Part shown: positions 34,408 through 43,160 of the stretch, piece after piece
Numbering within the stretch: the first letter of the stretch is position 1
Layout of the letters: every line of letters starts with the position of its first letter
From: CAVQKZ01 sp963837325
GTDB lineage: Bacteria > Actinomycetota > Actinomycetes > Mycobacteriales > Jatrophihabitantaceae
Length of the DNA: 64,000 nucleotides
Assembly: GCA_963837325.1 (NCBI GenBank)
Contig: CAWIMV010000002.1
Span: 1,116,001 to 1,180,000 of the forward strand
Direction: 5' to 3'
The notes under the pieces: model-generated
The model's database searches: none
Seen by the model: only the letters and a program-made list of their open reading frames with translations
What the model was told of the DNA's origin: nothing
Position numbers and translations under genes: made by a program

Positions 34408-36089
34408 CGGGCAAGAGCACGGGCGGTCACGGGCGACGGCGCCCGCGCCCGGCCGCCGACCGAGCGCTCGTCGTGCGAGCGCCACAGCAGGCCGATGGAG
34501 ATCATCGTGATCGTCAGCGCGGACGGCAACGAGTTGTAGAAGAGCATGTAGAACAGGCTCAGACCGAGCACGAGCAGGCCGGCCTGTCCGACGAGGCTTC
34601 GGTCTCGTCGATACACCCAGAAGGACACGCCGAAGAACCCGAGATAGAAGGCGGTGCCGACGAAGCCCTGATTGAACAGCAGGGCCCACAACTGGCCGTT
34701 GCTGCCAACCGGGAACTCACCGCACTGTGCGCAACTGGCGGACTTGCCGACCGTGATCGAGCGGCTGCTCCCGTTGGACTTGCGACTGCCGCCCCAGCCG
34801 AGCACGGGCGACTCCTCGGCCCCGCGGACGGCTTGCGCCGTGAGGTAACCGCGCACCGAGTTGCTGTGTGGATGCGCCAGGCGATCGACGTAGAGCGCAT
34901 GTAGCGGGGTCAGCGTGAAGATGACGGCGCCGAGCGCGGAAGCAACCAAGATCGCAAGCAGGGCGGCGACTCGGCCGTGCAGGAACAGGCGTACCGCCAC
35001 CCAGACGACCGTGACGCCCAGGCCGAGCCACAGCCCTCGGTTCAGCGAGTATGCGATTGGATAGATGGCAAGACCGATGACCAGCACGCATGCGACCTTG
35101 CGCGACCAGGCAGTCCGCAGGCCCCAGGCACAGACGAACCAGATCAGCAGGAGCGAGATGTTGTTGGCCCAGAAGTTGGTGTAGCCGAACGGGGCGGCCG
35201 CGCGGCCGCTGACCCCTTCACCGAGCACGGCCTGCACCTGGGCCGCGTTGGGATGGACAAGGGCGGTGACGTAGGCGTTGTGCAGGCTCTTCGGCAGAAT
35301 CCATTCCAGCGGCGAGGTGAATCCGAAGTGCGGCACGACTGTGCCCAGGATGCCGCCGCCCACGGTCACAACGAAGAGCACGCCGAGCCACCGGACGAGC
35401 GTGTGGACGGGAAGTTCCTTGCGATTGAGGTTGCCGACGAACAGCAGGGTGATCGTCACGCCGAAGTACTCGGCGAGTGAGACGAGGGTCGACAGCACCC
35501 GCCCCAGGGACGATCCGGGGTGCACGTCGGACGGGTTCTTCGAGAACATCAGCAGGCTGAGCAGCGTCCAGACCAGGAACAGCGCCCACAGCATGAATCC
35601 ACGCGGGACCCGCACCGGCTTGCGCCGCCAGAGCTCGATCGCCATTGGTACGGCGAGCAACGGAAAGATGAAGCTGCCCAGCCCGAGTGCCCACCACAGC
35701 GGGAACGGCACGAGCAATGCCCACAGCGGCCAGGCGCTGGCCAGATGCAGCTGACCGGTTTCGTCGCGGCGCACCACGTAGGCGAGCAGACCCGATTGGA
35801 CGACGCCGTGCGGCGCCACGATCGCCGCCTCGGTGGCCTCGACCGCGGTCCGCTGAAACCGATCAACCTTGGCTGGGCTCGTTGTTGGGGCTTGGGGCGG
35901 CCCGGTGCGGGGCGGCGCCGCCGGAGCCCGCGCGGAGATGACGCGGGCGGCCGGCGGATCGATCGTCGCCCTGGGCAATTCGGCCCGGACTGTCGACGCT
36001 TCAACCGGCAAGAGCCGGCGCGCGCGTAGCTGAGCCGATGCCCGGCCCGTGGATCGCAGACTGACGCGCCGCCGGGAAGCGAGCCTCAC
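34404..36089 (-). CDS. O-antigen polymerase/ligase-like membrane protein (Wzy type)
   Basis: 561 aa; GTG start in a GTGA overlap with the Wzz-like gene. About 110 cytoplasmic residues (Arg/Pro/Ala-rich, longer than usual) precede 11-12 membrane helices. The large outer loop between late helices (LAHPHSNSVRGYLTAQAVRG to CGEFPVGSNGQLWALL) includes SPVLGWGGSRKSNGSS, matching the G-x-G pattern of Wzy_C/O-antigen ligase proteins. It would polymerise flipped repeat units on the outer face of the membrane. Such proteins are too variable for a linkage to be predicted. Confidence 0.82.
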   Translation of the reverse strand: MRLASRRRVSLRSTGRASAQLRARRLLPVEASTVRAELPRATIDPPAARVISARAPAAPPRTGPPQAPTTSPAKVDRFQRTAVEATEAAIVAPHGVVQSGLLAYVVRRDETGQLHLASAWPLWALLVPFPLWWALGLGSFIFPLLAVPMAIELWRRKPVRVPRGFMLWALFLVWTLLSLLMFSKNPSDVHPGSSLGRVLSTLVSLAEYFGVTITLLFVGNLNRKELPVHTLVRWLGVLFVVTVGGGILGTVVPHFGFTSPLEWILPKSLHNAYVTALVHPNAAQVQAVLGEGVSGRAAAPFGYTNFWANNISLLLIWFVCAWGLRTAWSRKVACVLVIGLAIYPIAYSLNRGLWLGLGVTVVWVAVRLFLHGRVAALLAILVASALGAVIFTLTPLHALYVDRLAHPHSNSVRGYLTAQAVRGAEESPVLGWGGSRKSNGSSRSITVGKSASCAQCGEFPVGSNGQLWALLFNQGFVGTAFYLGFFGVSFWVYRRDRSLVGQAGLLVLGLSLFYMLFYNSLPSALTITMISIGLLWRSHDERSVGGRARAPSPVTARALAR

Positions 36090-37693
36090 GACCTGGATCG
36101 AGCTCGTTGCCGCGCGCGTTCGAGCTGCTCGCTGGCCGACAGCACGGACCCATGCCCATCCGCACTCTCGTCGGCCGACGGAGCGGAATCGGCGAGCAAC
36201 CAGCCGGCGTCGCCCGGCCGCGAGGTCGGGATCGGCGCGGTGCGATCGCTACTGACCGCGGAGTCGTGGGTCGAAACGCCCTGCCACCACTGGCCCGACG
36301 GCACGAGCACCGCGCCGAGCAAGGGCGCACCGACAGCATCCAACTGCTTCATCAGCTTGCTGTGGTCGGTCTTGGTACCCGCCTCGACGACCACCACGAC
36401 TGCGTCGCTAATGGCCGCGACGGTCTGGGCATCAGCCGATCGCTGCGGACTCGGTCCGGTGACGATCAGCAGGGTATCGCCGCGGAGCGAATCGAGCGTT
36501 TCGCGCCGCAGATCGTGGGTGTCTTCCAGGTTGACCCAGGCGTCGCGCAGATTCGGGTCCTGGCCGAGCAACTCGGTACGCATCAACCGGCTTTCCGCAC
36601 GGTCGGTCGTCGTGACCTTGACCGCAACTCCGGACGTGGCCAACGCTCGGGCCAGGTTGACCGCGACCGCGGCCGAGGCGAGGTCGGTGCACTGGCCGGT
36701 GACGAGCAGGATTCCGCTTCGTCCCATCGCCGCGGCGACGACGTTGCCGATCCGCCGGTAGTTCTCGAACGCTTCGGTGCCGACCGACGCGACCGCCGAC
36801 GTGCCGGACGCGGCGAGTGTGCCGAGCACGGGAAGGTGCAGCTTGGTCAGCACGTCGTCGGGCTGGCGCAGCCGCCTGCGCACCACGAACCGCAGCCACG
36901 CGGCGACCAGACCGATCAGCAGACCGACGGCCAAGCCGGCCGAGAGGTCGAGAACGGGGGACGGACTGGACTGCGAGTTCGGTGCCGTGGCCTTGGTCAG
37001 GCTCCGGCCGGGCGTGACGACCGTCGTTGTCAGCTTGTTCAGCTGGGCCGTGAGAGTTGTGATCTGACTGATCAGCAGGGCCCGCTGGGCCTGGACGAAG
37101 TTCAACTGGGCGGACGTCCTGGGCAGCGATCCGATGACCCCGGCAACGGCCTTGAGCCTGGTGTTCAGCGTGGACAGCTCCGTCTGCGACGCCTTGATCT
37201 GCGCGTTCAAGGTGGCCTGTGCATCGGCCTGGCGCTGGGCGAGGTAGGCGTTGGCGAAGTCGTTCGCCCGCTGGGCCGCGATGGTCGGCGACGAGGCTAC
37301 GTATCGGATCCGCAGGATCTGGGTGTTGGCCGGGACGGTCACCCTGACCGGAGCAGTGAGTTTCGGCAGACTCACCGAGGTCGCCGCCGTATCGGTGCTG
37401 TGGACCCGCTGGGCCACGCTCGTCGACGTCACGAGGTGCGACTCGGTGTCCAGGTTGATCGTCGACGTGGTTCGGGCGTTGGCCACGACGCTGCTGTCGG
37501 ATACGCCGGTTGGGGTCACGAAGACCGATGCCGAGGCGGTGTACTTCTTCGGCTGGGCCAGGGTGAAAACCGCACCGCCGACCAGGCCGATGACGATGCC
37601 GAGCACGATTGCCGTCCACCCGCGGCGCATCAAGATCGCCAGTTGGCGGTGTTCCCAGGTGGAGGGAGCTGTGGTTGCGTCGGACAAGGTCAT
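36086..37693 (-). CDS. Wzz/Wzc-like polysaccharide co-polymerase with degenerate kinase domain
   Basis: 535 aa from the ATG at 37693. The N-terminal Wzz domain has two membrane helices (AIVLGIVIGLVGGAVFTLA; LDLSAGLAVGLLIGLVAAWL) around an outer region with a coiled coil (about residues 140-230). The C-terminal domain aligns in order with bacterial tyrosine kinases (ILLVTGQCTDLASAAVAVNL) but lacks the Walker A GK[ST], the DxD of Walker A' and the Asp of Walker B (LLIVTGPSPQRSADA). The tail has no tyrosine at all. It probably controls chain length or export without autophosphorylation. It heads the operon. Confidence 0.85.
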   Translation of the reverse strand: MTLSDATTAPSTWEHRQLAILMRRGWTAIVLGIVIGLVGGAVFTLAQPKKYTASASVFVTPTGVSDSSVVANARTTSTINLDTESHLVTSTSVAQRVHSTDTAATSVSLPKLTAPVRVTVPANTQILRIRYVASSPTIAAQRANDFANAYLAQRQADAQATLNAQIKASQTELSTLNTRLKAVAGVIGSLPRTSAQLNFVQAQRALLISQITTLTAQLNKLTTTVVTPGRSLTKATAPNSQSSPSPVLDLSAGLAVGLLIGLVAAWLRFVVRRRLRQPDDVLTKLHLPVLGTLAASGTSAVASVGTEAFENYRRIGNVVAAAMGRSGILLVTGQCTDLASAAVAVNLARALATSGVAVKVTTTDRAESRLMRTELLGQDPNLRDAWVNLEDTHDLRRETLDSLRGDTLLIVTGPSPQRSADAQTVAAISDAVVVVVEAGTKTDHSKLMKQLDAVGAPLLGAVLVPSGQWWQGVSTHDSAVSSDRTAPIPTSRPGDAGWLLADSAPSADESADGHGSVLSASEQLERARQRARSRS

Positions 37694-37856
37694 CACCAAA
37701 CGTATCTGGACAGCGGCTAATGAGTCCGGGGCGCGACCGTGCCGGTCGACCCCGTCGTGGATTTGCTCGGAGTGCGGATCGTAACCCATTCAGTGCCGGC
37801 TGCACGTCAGATGCACAGCGAACACACGCCTTTGCGGCACAGCAGAGACGGGCGGC

Positions 37857-39785
37857 TCAGATCCCGTTGTCGAGTTGGCGCGCGGCCGGAATCGGACGTT
37901 TCGGATCTTGACCCAGAAGCCAGACCGGATTGCTGAAGCCAACCTCGACATCATCGCCGTCTTTGATCACGAAACGGACAAACCGCGGTACGGAGGTGTC
38001 GACGATGACCGACAGTTCGCCCAGCGCCGTGAGCTCGGATGCCGGCAACGAGACCCGCTCGATCGGAGGATCGGTGTCGGCCGGGCCGGCGAGATCGACG
38101 GTGCCGCGAACCAGCTCGATGGAGCCGCCCTCCGGCACGCCGGTCGCCAGGATCGACAACGTGCGCGATTTCGCCGAGGACACCGACACGGTGCCCATCG
38201 CGGAGCGCCCGCCGATCCGGATGTCCAGCGCGCCGCGAAAGCGAGCCAGGTCGCCGAAGAAGACCCGCCCTCGCCGGAGGGCCGCCAACAACGCTTCCTC
38301 CGTCGAGTTCTGCGCCCACGCCCACGTGACAAAGTTCAACTGGCTGCCGAGCCAGTTCTGGCCGGCGTGATCGTCACTGACTCCGATCCCGGTCAGCAGG
38401 ATCATGTTCCGCGAGCAGTTGTCCCAGACCGACTCGTGCTGAGCGAGATTGCAGCCACCCCGCAGCCGGTAACCGACTTCGAGCAGGTCGCAGCCCAATG
38501 CCCGGTTGGCGATCAGCTCGGCCGAGCGGGCCACCCGCAGCGTCTCCTGCTCTGGTGGCGACACCGCGCTGACCGACGTGCCGAAGGGGTGGCAGTAGGA
38601 CGCCAGCCCCCCGTGGTCATGAATGAACTTCACCGCGTTGGCCGCGACGGCCGGGTCCTTGCTCGGCAGCGGCGCCATGCCGCTGTGGTCGGGGATGGTC
38701 ACGCGCCCGCCGTACCAGCCGAGGTGCGGCGTGGTCAGCGACACTTCCAATGCCTGGATCTGGCGAACGTTCGGAAATTGCGGGGCGTAGCGCTGCATCA
38801 ACTCGGCTTGGACGGCCAGCGGCTCGTTTCCGTCGACGTTGGCTCGTTCGAAGCGCAGACCGGAGAAGAAGACCGACGCGGTGGCGCGGTCGTGCGCGCT
38901 GACCGAAATGCTGAATTCGTACATCGCCGCGTCTTGGCCGTCGACGCCGGGCCAGAGCCGGGCCAGGTCGAGTTCCGGGCTGAGCGTGAGGGTCGTCCAC
39001 TCATCGAGTGGGGCCGACCGCTCGAGCAACGCGGTGTTGCCGGCCACCACCCGCGACACGCCCGGAAGGTTCCGTCCGCCGATCCGGTAGGACAACGTGT
39101 AGATGCCTTCTGGTTGCCCGCCATTGCGGGGCCGATAAGAGGTCACGACGTTCACCGCGCCGCGAGCCAACGCAGAGATTGAGGTCGGACGGACATCGAC
39201 CTTGATCGTGAGTCCGGCCAGCGACGTCCGGTTGAGCAGGTTCTCGGCCTGCCCGGAAAGGGTATGCGTGCACAGCTTGCTGCCCGGCGCCTGAACCGAG
39301 AGCCGCAGCGCCTTCGTCCGGTCGCCGATCTCCGGGTTGTTGGCCTTCGTGAGGAAGACATGCTCGATCCCGACCGCGGCGCCTTGCGTGCGTGGTGACC
39401 ACGTCCACGGCGCCATATCCGGCGACCGCTCGGCCAAGCCTTCGAACCTGATCGACGTGGGTGCGGCGTACGCCGCCATCCGATGGTCGTGTTCGGTCCA
39501 CCACAACACGTCGACGTTGGCCTTCGCGGCCTGCACCAACTGGGCCAGCATGCTGCCCGGACCCTCACTGGCGGAAGCGTGGACGTGCATCGCCATGGAC
39601 AGCGGCACCAGCCCGTCCTCCGAGACCGACTTGGACTCCAGCGCCTTCAGGGCAAAGCCGGTGCTGGCGCCAGCGGCGACCAACGTGGCCGCTCCCGTGA
39701 TGAACCCGCGCCGCGACAGGCGTTGGCGATCCCATTCCAGCACGCGGGCGCCGACGCGGTGCTCACCCATGCGCGGCGAGTTCAC
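37857..39785 (-). CDS. Tat-exported PHP-domain metal-dependent phosphoesterase-like protein
   Basis: 642 aa from the GTG at 39785; an ATG at 39770 (637 aa) is equally possible. A twin-arginine signal is clear: LSRRGFITGAATLVAAGAST (about residues 24-43). The PHP metal site begins MAMHVHASASEGPGSMLAQL (H-x-H), continues VLWWTEHDHRM, and later SYCHPFG and GVSDDHAGQNW supply further ligands. Between them lies a beta-rich insert of about 200 residues, and a beta domain ends the protein. Tat export suggests folding with metal before secretion. It may cleave phosphodiesters in the exported polymer; that is inference from its place in the cluster. Confidence 0.82.
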   Translation of the reverse strand: MNSPRMGEHRVGARVLEWDRQRLSRRGFITGAATLVAAGASTGFALKALESKSVSEDGLVPLSMAMHVHASASEGPGSMLAQLVQAAKANVDVLWWTEHDHRMAAYAAPTSIRFEGLAERSPDMAPWTWSPRTQGAAVGIEHVFLTKANNPEIGDRTKALRLSVQAPGSKLCTHTLSGQAENLLNRTSLAGLTIKVDVRPTSISALARGAVNVVTSYRPRNGGQPEGIYTLSYRIGGRNLPGVSRVVAGNTALLERSAPLDEWTTLTLSPELDLARLWPGVDGQDAAMYEFSISVSAHDRATASVFFSGLRFERANVDGNEPLAVQAELMQRYAPQFPNVRQIQALEVSLTTPHLGWYGGRVTIPDHSGMAPLPSKDPAVAANAVKFIHDHGGLASYCHPFGTSVSAVSPPEQETLRVARSAELIANRALGCDLLEVGYRLRGGCNLAQHESVWDNCSRNMILLTGIGVSDDHAGQNWLGSQLNFVTWAWAQNSTEEALLAALRRGRVFFGDLARFRGALDIRIGGRSAMGTVSVSSAKSRTLSILATGVPEGGSIELVRGTVDLAGPADTDPPIERVSLPASELTALGELSVIVDTSVPRFVRFVIKDGDDVEVGFSNPVWLLGQDPKRPIPAARQLDNGI

Positions 39786-39945
39786 TGGAGAAGGCGCTCA
39801 CGGCACGGCCGGGAACCGACCGGCGGTCTGCCCGTCGGGTCAGGTAACGCAAGCTTTTGATGACGAATCCTCGGACTTCCCCTCGAGCCTTGTCCTGACC
39901 GAGCAATCGCTTTTCGGGCTTGACCCGCGAGGCGGCCAATGCCAC
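39763..39945 (-). CDS. Possible small basic protein (60 aa)
   Basis: 60-codon frame starting GTG at 39945 and ending inside the start region of the PHP-domain gene (8 bp beyond its ATG at 39770). The product is rich in Lys/Arg (IKSLRYLTRRADRRSVPGR) with no membrane segment. It fills the gap between the GT14 gene and the PHP gene and its overlap would couple translation to the latter. No recognised family. It could be real or a leader frame only. Confidence 0.35.
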   Translation of the reverse strand: MALAASRVKPEKRLLGQDKARGEVRGFVIKSLRYLTRRADRRSVPGRAVSAFSSELAAHG

Positions 39946-39997
39946 GCCGCCGTAGCGTACCTGTTAGGCGCCGGTCCGGGTTCGGGTGCGGACGGTC

Positions 39998-40936
39998 CTA
40001 CTGCCCGCTGGCACCGTCCAGGACGAAGCGATCCATCGCCGCATACGCGTCTGGGTCGCGATCCATGTTCCACTTCCGCGCAAAATGGGCCCCCGAGGCC
40101 CGCGCGGGGTCGACGTCGGAACTGGTCAGCACGCGGGGATGGCCGAAAGTGCTCTGCCGAAAGTCGAAATAGCGTTTGCAGTCGTTGACGAAGCGGAATC
40201 GCCCCGGACCCAGCCATACCGTCTGTAAATAGGACTCGGCCGGCGAGAGAACCTGCTGGTAGTGACGGGCGACAGCCGCGTGCTCCTGGGCGAAGTCGTA
40301 GGCGTATTCGGCGCACGCCCGCCGCACCGACGCGTGGAACGAGCCGCCGTAGCACGTCAAGTCGCCTCCGTACGGCGCGCGAACCCGCCAGCCGACGGTC
40401 ACGCCGCGAGAGACGTTGAGCCGCACGAGTGGCTGAACCATGTTGATCGCCTGCAGCGGCCGCAGCCTCCGCATCGCCTGCGCACTCAGTGGCCGCAGCG
40501 TGCGGTGGTGAAACCAGTACCGGGTGCGGCCCAGGCGCCGGCCCCACGGGCTGGCGTCGGACAGCACCGCGAAATGCTCCACAAACCCGTCGGTGTCAGA
40601 TTGCTCCAACTCCAGTTCGGCCTCGCGAAGCGGACGGACCGGGTAGTCCTGGCCGGTGACGTTGATCATCCAGTCGTAGTCGACCTGCTCGTCGCGCAAC
40701 AGCTTGACGACTTCGAGGTAGCGACGCACGTGAGACCAGTCGGCATAGCCGCCCTCGGTCAGCCGGAGCAGGACTCGGCCGCCGGCGTTCAGGCGGCCCA
40801 AGTCGAGTGCGCCGCCGTCGTGGGTATGGCTGACGACGACCAGAGCGTCGGCACTGCTGGCCTGGATCGCGCCGACGAGACGGTAGAGCTGCTCGTCGTT
40901 GCGATGCGTGTGGATCTGGTAGCAGTAGCGTGGCAT
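39998..40936 (-). CDS. Core-2/I-branching-type glycosyltransferase (GT14-like)
   Basis: 312 aa. It resembles bacterial members of the Branch family, beta-1,6-GlcNAc-transferase relatives: N-terminal YCYQIHTHRNDEQLYRLVGA, the DYDWMINVTGQDYPVRPL motif (family pattern G-Q-D-Y-P), YGGDLTCYGGSFHASVRRAC, and LSPAESYLQTVW (the family's P-D-E-x-F position). There is no membrane segment. It would add a branch or side sugar to the lipid-linked unit in the cytoplasm. It is divergent from the second sulfotransferase gene across 145 bp that must hold both promoters. Confidence 0.85.
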   Translation of the reverse strand: MPRYCYQIHTHRNDEQLYRLVGAIQASSADALVVVSHTHDGGALDLGRLNAGGRVLLRLTEGGYADWSHVRRYLEVVKLLRDEQVDYDWMINVTGQDYPVRPLREAELELEQSDTDGFVEHFAVLSDASPWGRRLGRTRYWFHHRTLRPLSAQAMRRLRPLQAINMVQPLVRLNVSRGVTVGWRVRAPYGGDLTCYGGSFHASVRRACAEYAYDFAQEHAAVARHYQQVLSPAESYLQTVWLGPGRFRFVNDCKRYFDFRQSTFGHPRVLTSSDVDPARASGAHFARKWNMDRDPDAYAAMDRFVLDGASGQ

Positions 40937-41081
40937 CAGACGATCCTCGGCGATCGAGTGGGCCAGGATTGGTCTTGACCGCCCACGTAGCGAGATTGTG
41001 CCTGACTAGCCGGGTGGCAGTTGCCGATACGACCGCCGGCCACCGTGTACGTTTGCCGTCGTCGAGTGGGTTGGGGAGCGG

Positions 41082-42044
41082 ATGCGTGGAGCAGGCCCCG
41101 TGACGAGCGTGGCGTTCATTGGTGGATTTGGCCGCAGCGGCTCCACTCTGCTGGAACTGATCCTGGCCCAAATGCCCCAGGTCTGCGCACTCGGCGAAGT
41201 AGTCCACCTTTGGGAGCGCGGGGTGCGCCGCGACGAGCGGTGCGGGTGCGGCGAACGGTTTTCGCAATGCCCCTTCTGGACCGAGATCGGCGAACGCGCG
41301 TTCGGTGGCTGGCGCAACGTCGATATCGATGCCGTGTTGTCGCTGGCGGCGGCGGTCGACCGGATGAGGTTCATTCCGCTCTCTGTGCTCGCGCGCGCAG
41401 GCAGCCGGCGGCACGCGATGCTGCAGGAGTACGGCGACTACTTCGCTCGGGTCTACGTGGCCGCGGCCGAACTCAGCGGCGCCGCGGTCGTGGTGGATTC
41501 GAGCAAGCACGCATCCACGGCATACGTCCTGCGCCGGGACGCCGCCGTTGCGTTGCGGGTCGTGCACATCGTGCGCGACAGCCGGGGCGTCGCCTACTCG
41601 TGGACGAAGCTGATGCGCCGGCCGGAGGCGGACGACTCCAGCGCGCATGCGCTCATGAAGCGGTTCCCGCCCTGGCGCGCGGCGCTGCTTTGGGACGCGC
41701 ACAACGCCGCGTTCACCGCCCTGCGCTGGACCGGCGTCCCCGTCCTGCGGGTGTATTACGAACAGCTGCTCGCCCGACCGCAAGACATGCTCAACCAACT
41801 CGCCGAGTACCTCGACCTCGACCTGCCCCCGAGCAGTTTCATCTCGGGAGCCAGCGTCACGGTCGGCACCACCCACCAGATCGCCGGTAACCCGATGCGC
41901 TTCCAAGGTCGCGAGGTGACGCTGCGACGTGACGACGCCTGGCGCGAGCGCTTGGATCCCCGCAGTCGCAGGCTCGTCACCAGCCTCACCGCGCCATTGA
42001 TGGTGCGCTACGGCTACCTGGGCCGAGAACGTGAGGACCGATGA
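41082..42044 (+). CDS. PAPS-dependent sulfotransferase (Sulfotransfer_3 type)
   Basis: 320 aa, ATG at 41082. The 5'-phosphosulfate loop is VAFIGGFGRSGSTLLELIL (about residues 9-27) and the 3'-phosphate loop LRVVHIVRDSRGVAYSWTK (about residues 162-180); VVVDSSKHASTAYVLRR in between is conserved in this bacterial family. A cysteine pair RCGCGERFSQCPFW (about residues 53-66) is also typical. It is a different subfamily from the sulfotransferase at 32266, so two distinct positions may be sulfated. Its stop overlaps the next glycosyltransferase gene (ATGA), linking sulfation with sugar transfer. Confidence 0.93.
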   Translation: MRGAGPVTSVAFIGGFGRSGSTLLELILAQMPQVCALGEVVHLWERGVRRDERCGCGERFSQCPFWTEIGERAFGGWRNVDIDAVLSLAAAVDRMRFIPLSVLARAGSRRHAMLQEYGDYFARVYVAAAELSGAAVVVDSSKHASTAYVLRRDAAVALRVVHIVRDSRGVAYSWTKLMRRPEADDSSAHALMKRFPPWRAALLWDAHNAAFTALRWTGVPVLRVYYEQLLARPQDMLNQLAEYLDLDLPPSSFISGASVTVGTTHQIAGNPMRFQGREVTLRRDDAWRERLDPRSRRLVTSLTAPLMVRYGYLGREREDR

Positions 42045-42952
42045 CCGACAAGCCCTCAGTGGAAGTTCTGATTCCGACCCACAACCGTCCAGAACTGGTA
42101 CGGGCGGCCATCGCCTCCGTACTTGCGCAGGAATATGACGGCTCGCTCCGCATCGCGGTGGTCTTCGACCGCGAGGAGCCGGACGAGTCGCTCGTCGCGG
42201 ACGGCACCATTCCGGTGCGCGTCCTGAGCAATGATCGGACTCCGGGCCTGGCCGGTGCGCGCAACTCCGGCATCGTCTCGAGCCAGGCCGACCTGGTCGC
42301 GTTTCTCGACGACGACGACCGCTGGCTGCCGGGCAAGCTGCAGCGGCAGGTCGACTTCCTGCTGGGCCGTCCGCAGGCCGATTTCGCGTCGACGAGCATC
42401 CGGGTGGAGTTCGACGGCTCCGATATCGAGCGCCGCGCCGGCGTGGCCGAGGTGACCCACGAACGGCTCCTGGAATCGAGGATGTCGATGCTGCACTCGT
42501 CGACCTTCCTCATCAAGCGCGCCGCCCTGCTGGGAGCCATTGGCCTGGTCGACGAGACTTCGCCGTCGAGCCAACGCGAAGACTGGGAGCTGCTGCTCCG
42601 GGCCAGCCGCCTGCATCCGATTGCTCATCTCGACGAGCCGCTCGTCGCGGTGCGGTGGGGTGCTACGTCGCTGTTCGCGCAGGCGTGGCAGTCCCACATC
42701 GCCTCCGCCGAGTGGATTCTCGATCGGCACCCCGATGTTCGGACCAGTCCAGTCGGGTACGCACGGTTACTCGGGCAGATTGCGTTCGCCCAGGCAGCGC
42801 TTGGTCATCGGCGTGCGGCATTCCGCCTCGCCGGGCAGGCGGCTCGGGTGCGGTGGCGCGAACCGCGCGGCTATCTCGCGGCGCTCGCGGCCGCCGGCGT
42901 CCCGCCGAGGATGATCTTGAAGACCCTGCACCGGCGGGGTCGCGGGATTTGA
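42041..42952 (+). CDS. Glycosyltransferase family 2
   Basis: 303 aa; starts in a 4-bp overlap with the sulfotransferase gene. GT-A fold: VEVLIPTHNRPELVRAAIAS (residues 7-26), NDRTPGLAGARNSGI, and the metal/nucleotide motif LVAFLDDDDRWLPGKLQRQV (D-D-D-D). The later QREDWELLLRAS supplies the catalytic ED-type pair. The C-terminal 90 residues are helical and Arg/Ala-rich. It is probably one of the cytoplasmic enzymes that build the repeat unit. A GCCCCCGGGGGC palindrome lies 68 bp after the stop; otherwise nothing is seen in the 208 bp to the next gene. Confidence 0.92.
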   Translation: MTDKPSVEVLIPTHNRPELVRAAIASVLAQEYDGSLRIAVVFDREEPDESLVADGTIPVRVLSNDRTPGLAGARNSGIVSSQADLVAFLDDDDRWLPGKLQRQVDFLLGRPQADFASTSIRVEFDGSDIERRAGVAEVTHERLLESRMSMLHSSTFLIKRAALLGAIGLVDETSPSSQREDWELLLRASRLHPIAHLDEPLVAVRWGATSLFAQAWQSHIASAEWILDRHPDVRTSPVGYARLLGQIAFAQAALGHRRAAFRLAGQAARVRWREPRGYLAALAAAGVPPRMILKTLHRRGRGI

Positions 42953-43160
42953 CCGTCATCGTCGCGACGTCGCGGATTTCATGGGACCGCACCCGCCCGA
43001 ATTAGTACATTTCCCGCAATGCCCCCGGGGGCGACCGGCCCGCCATTCAGTATTAGTCAGCGGTGTCATGTGCGTGTATGGTTTGTGAAATCTCGATGGG
43101 GCCATGTGTGAAAAGCGGGCGCCTCGTCGATTCGGGGGTTGCAAGCATTCGGGGGGTTCC

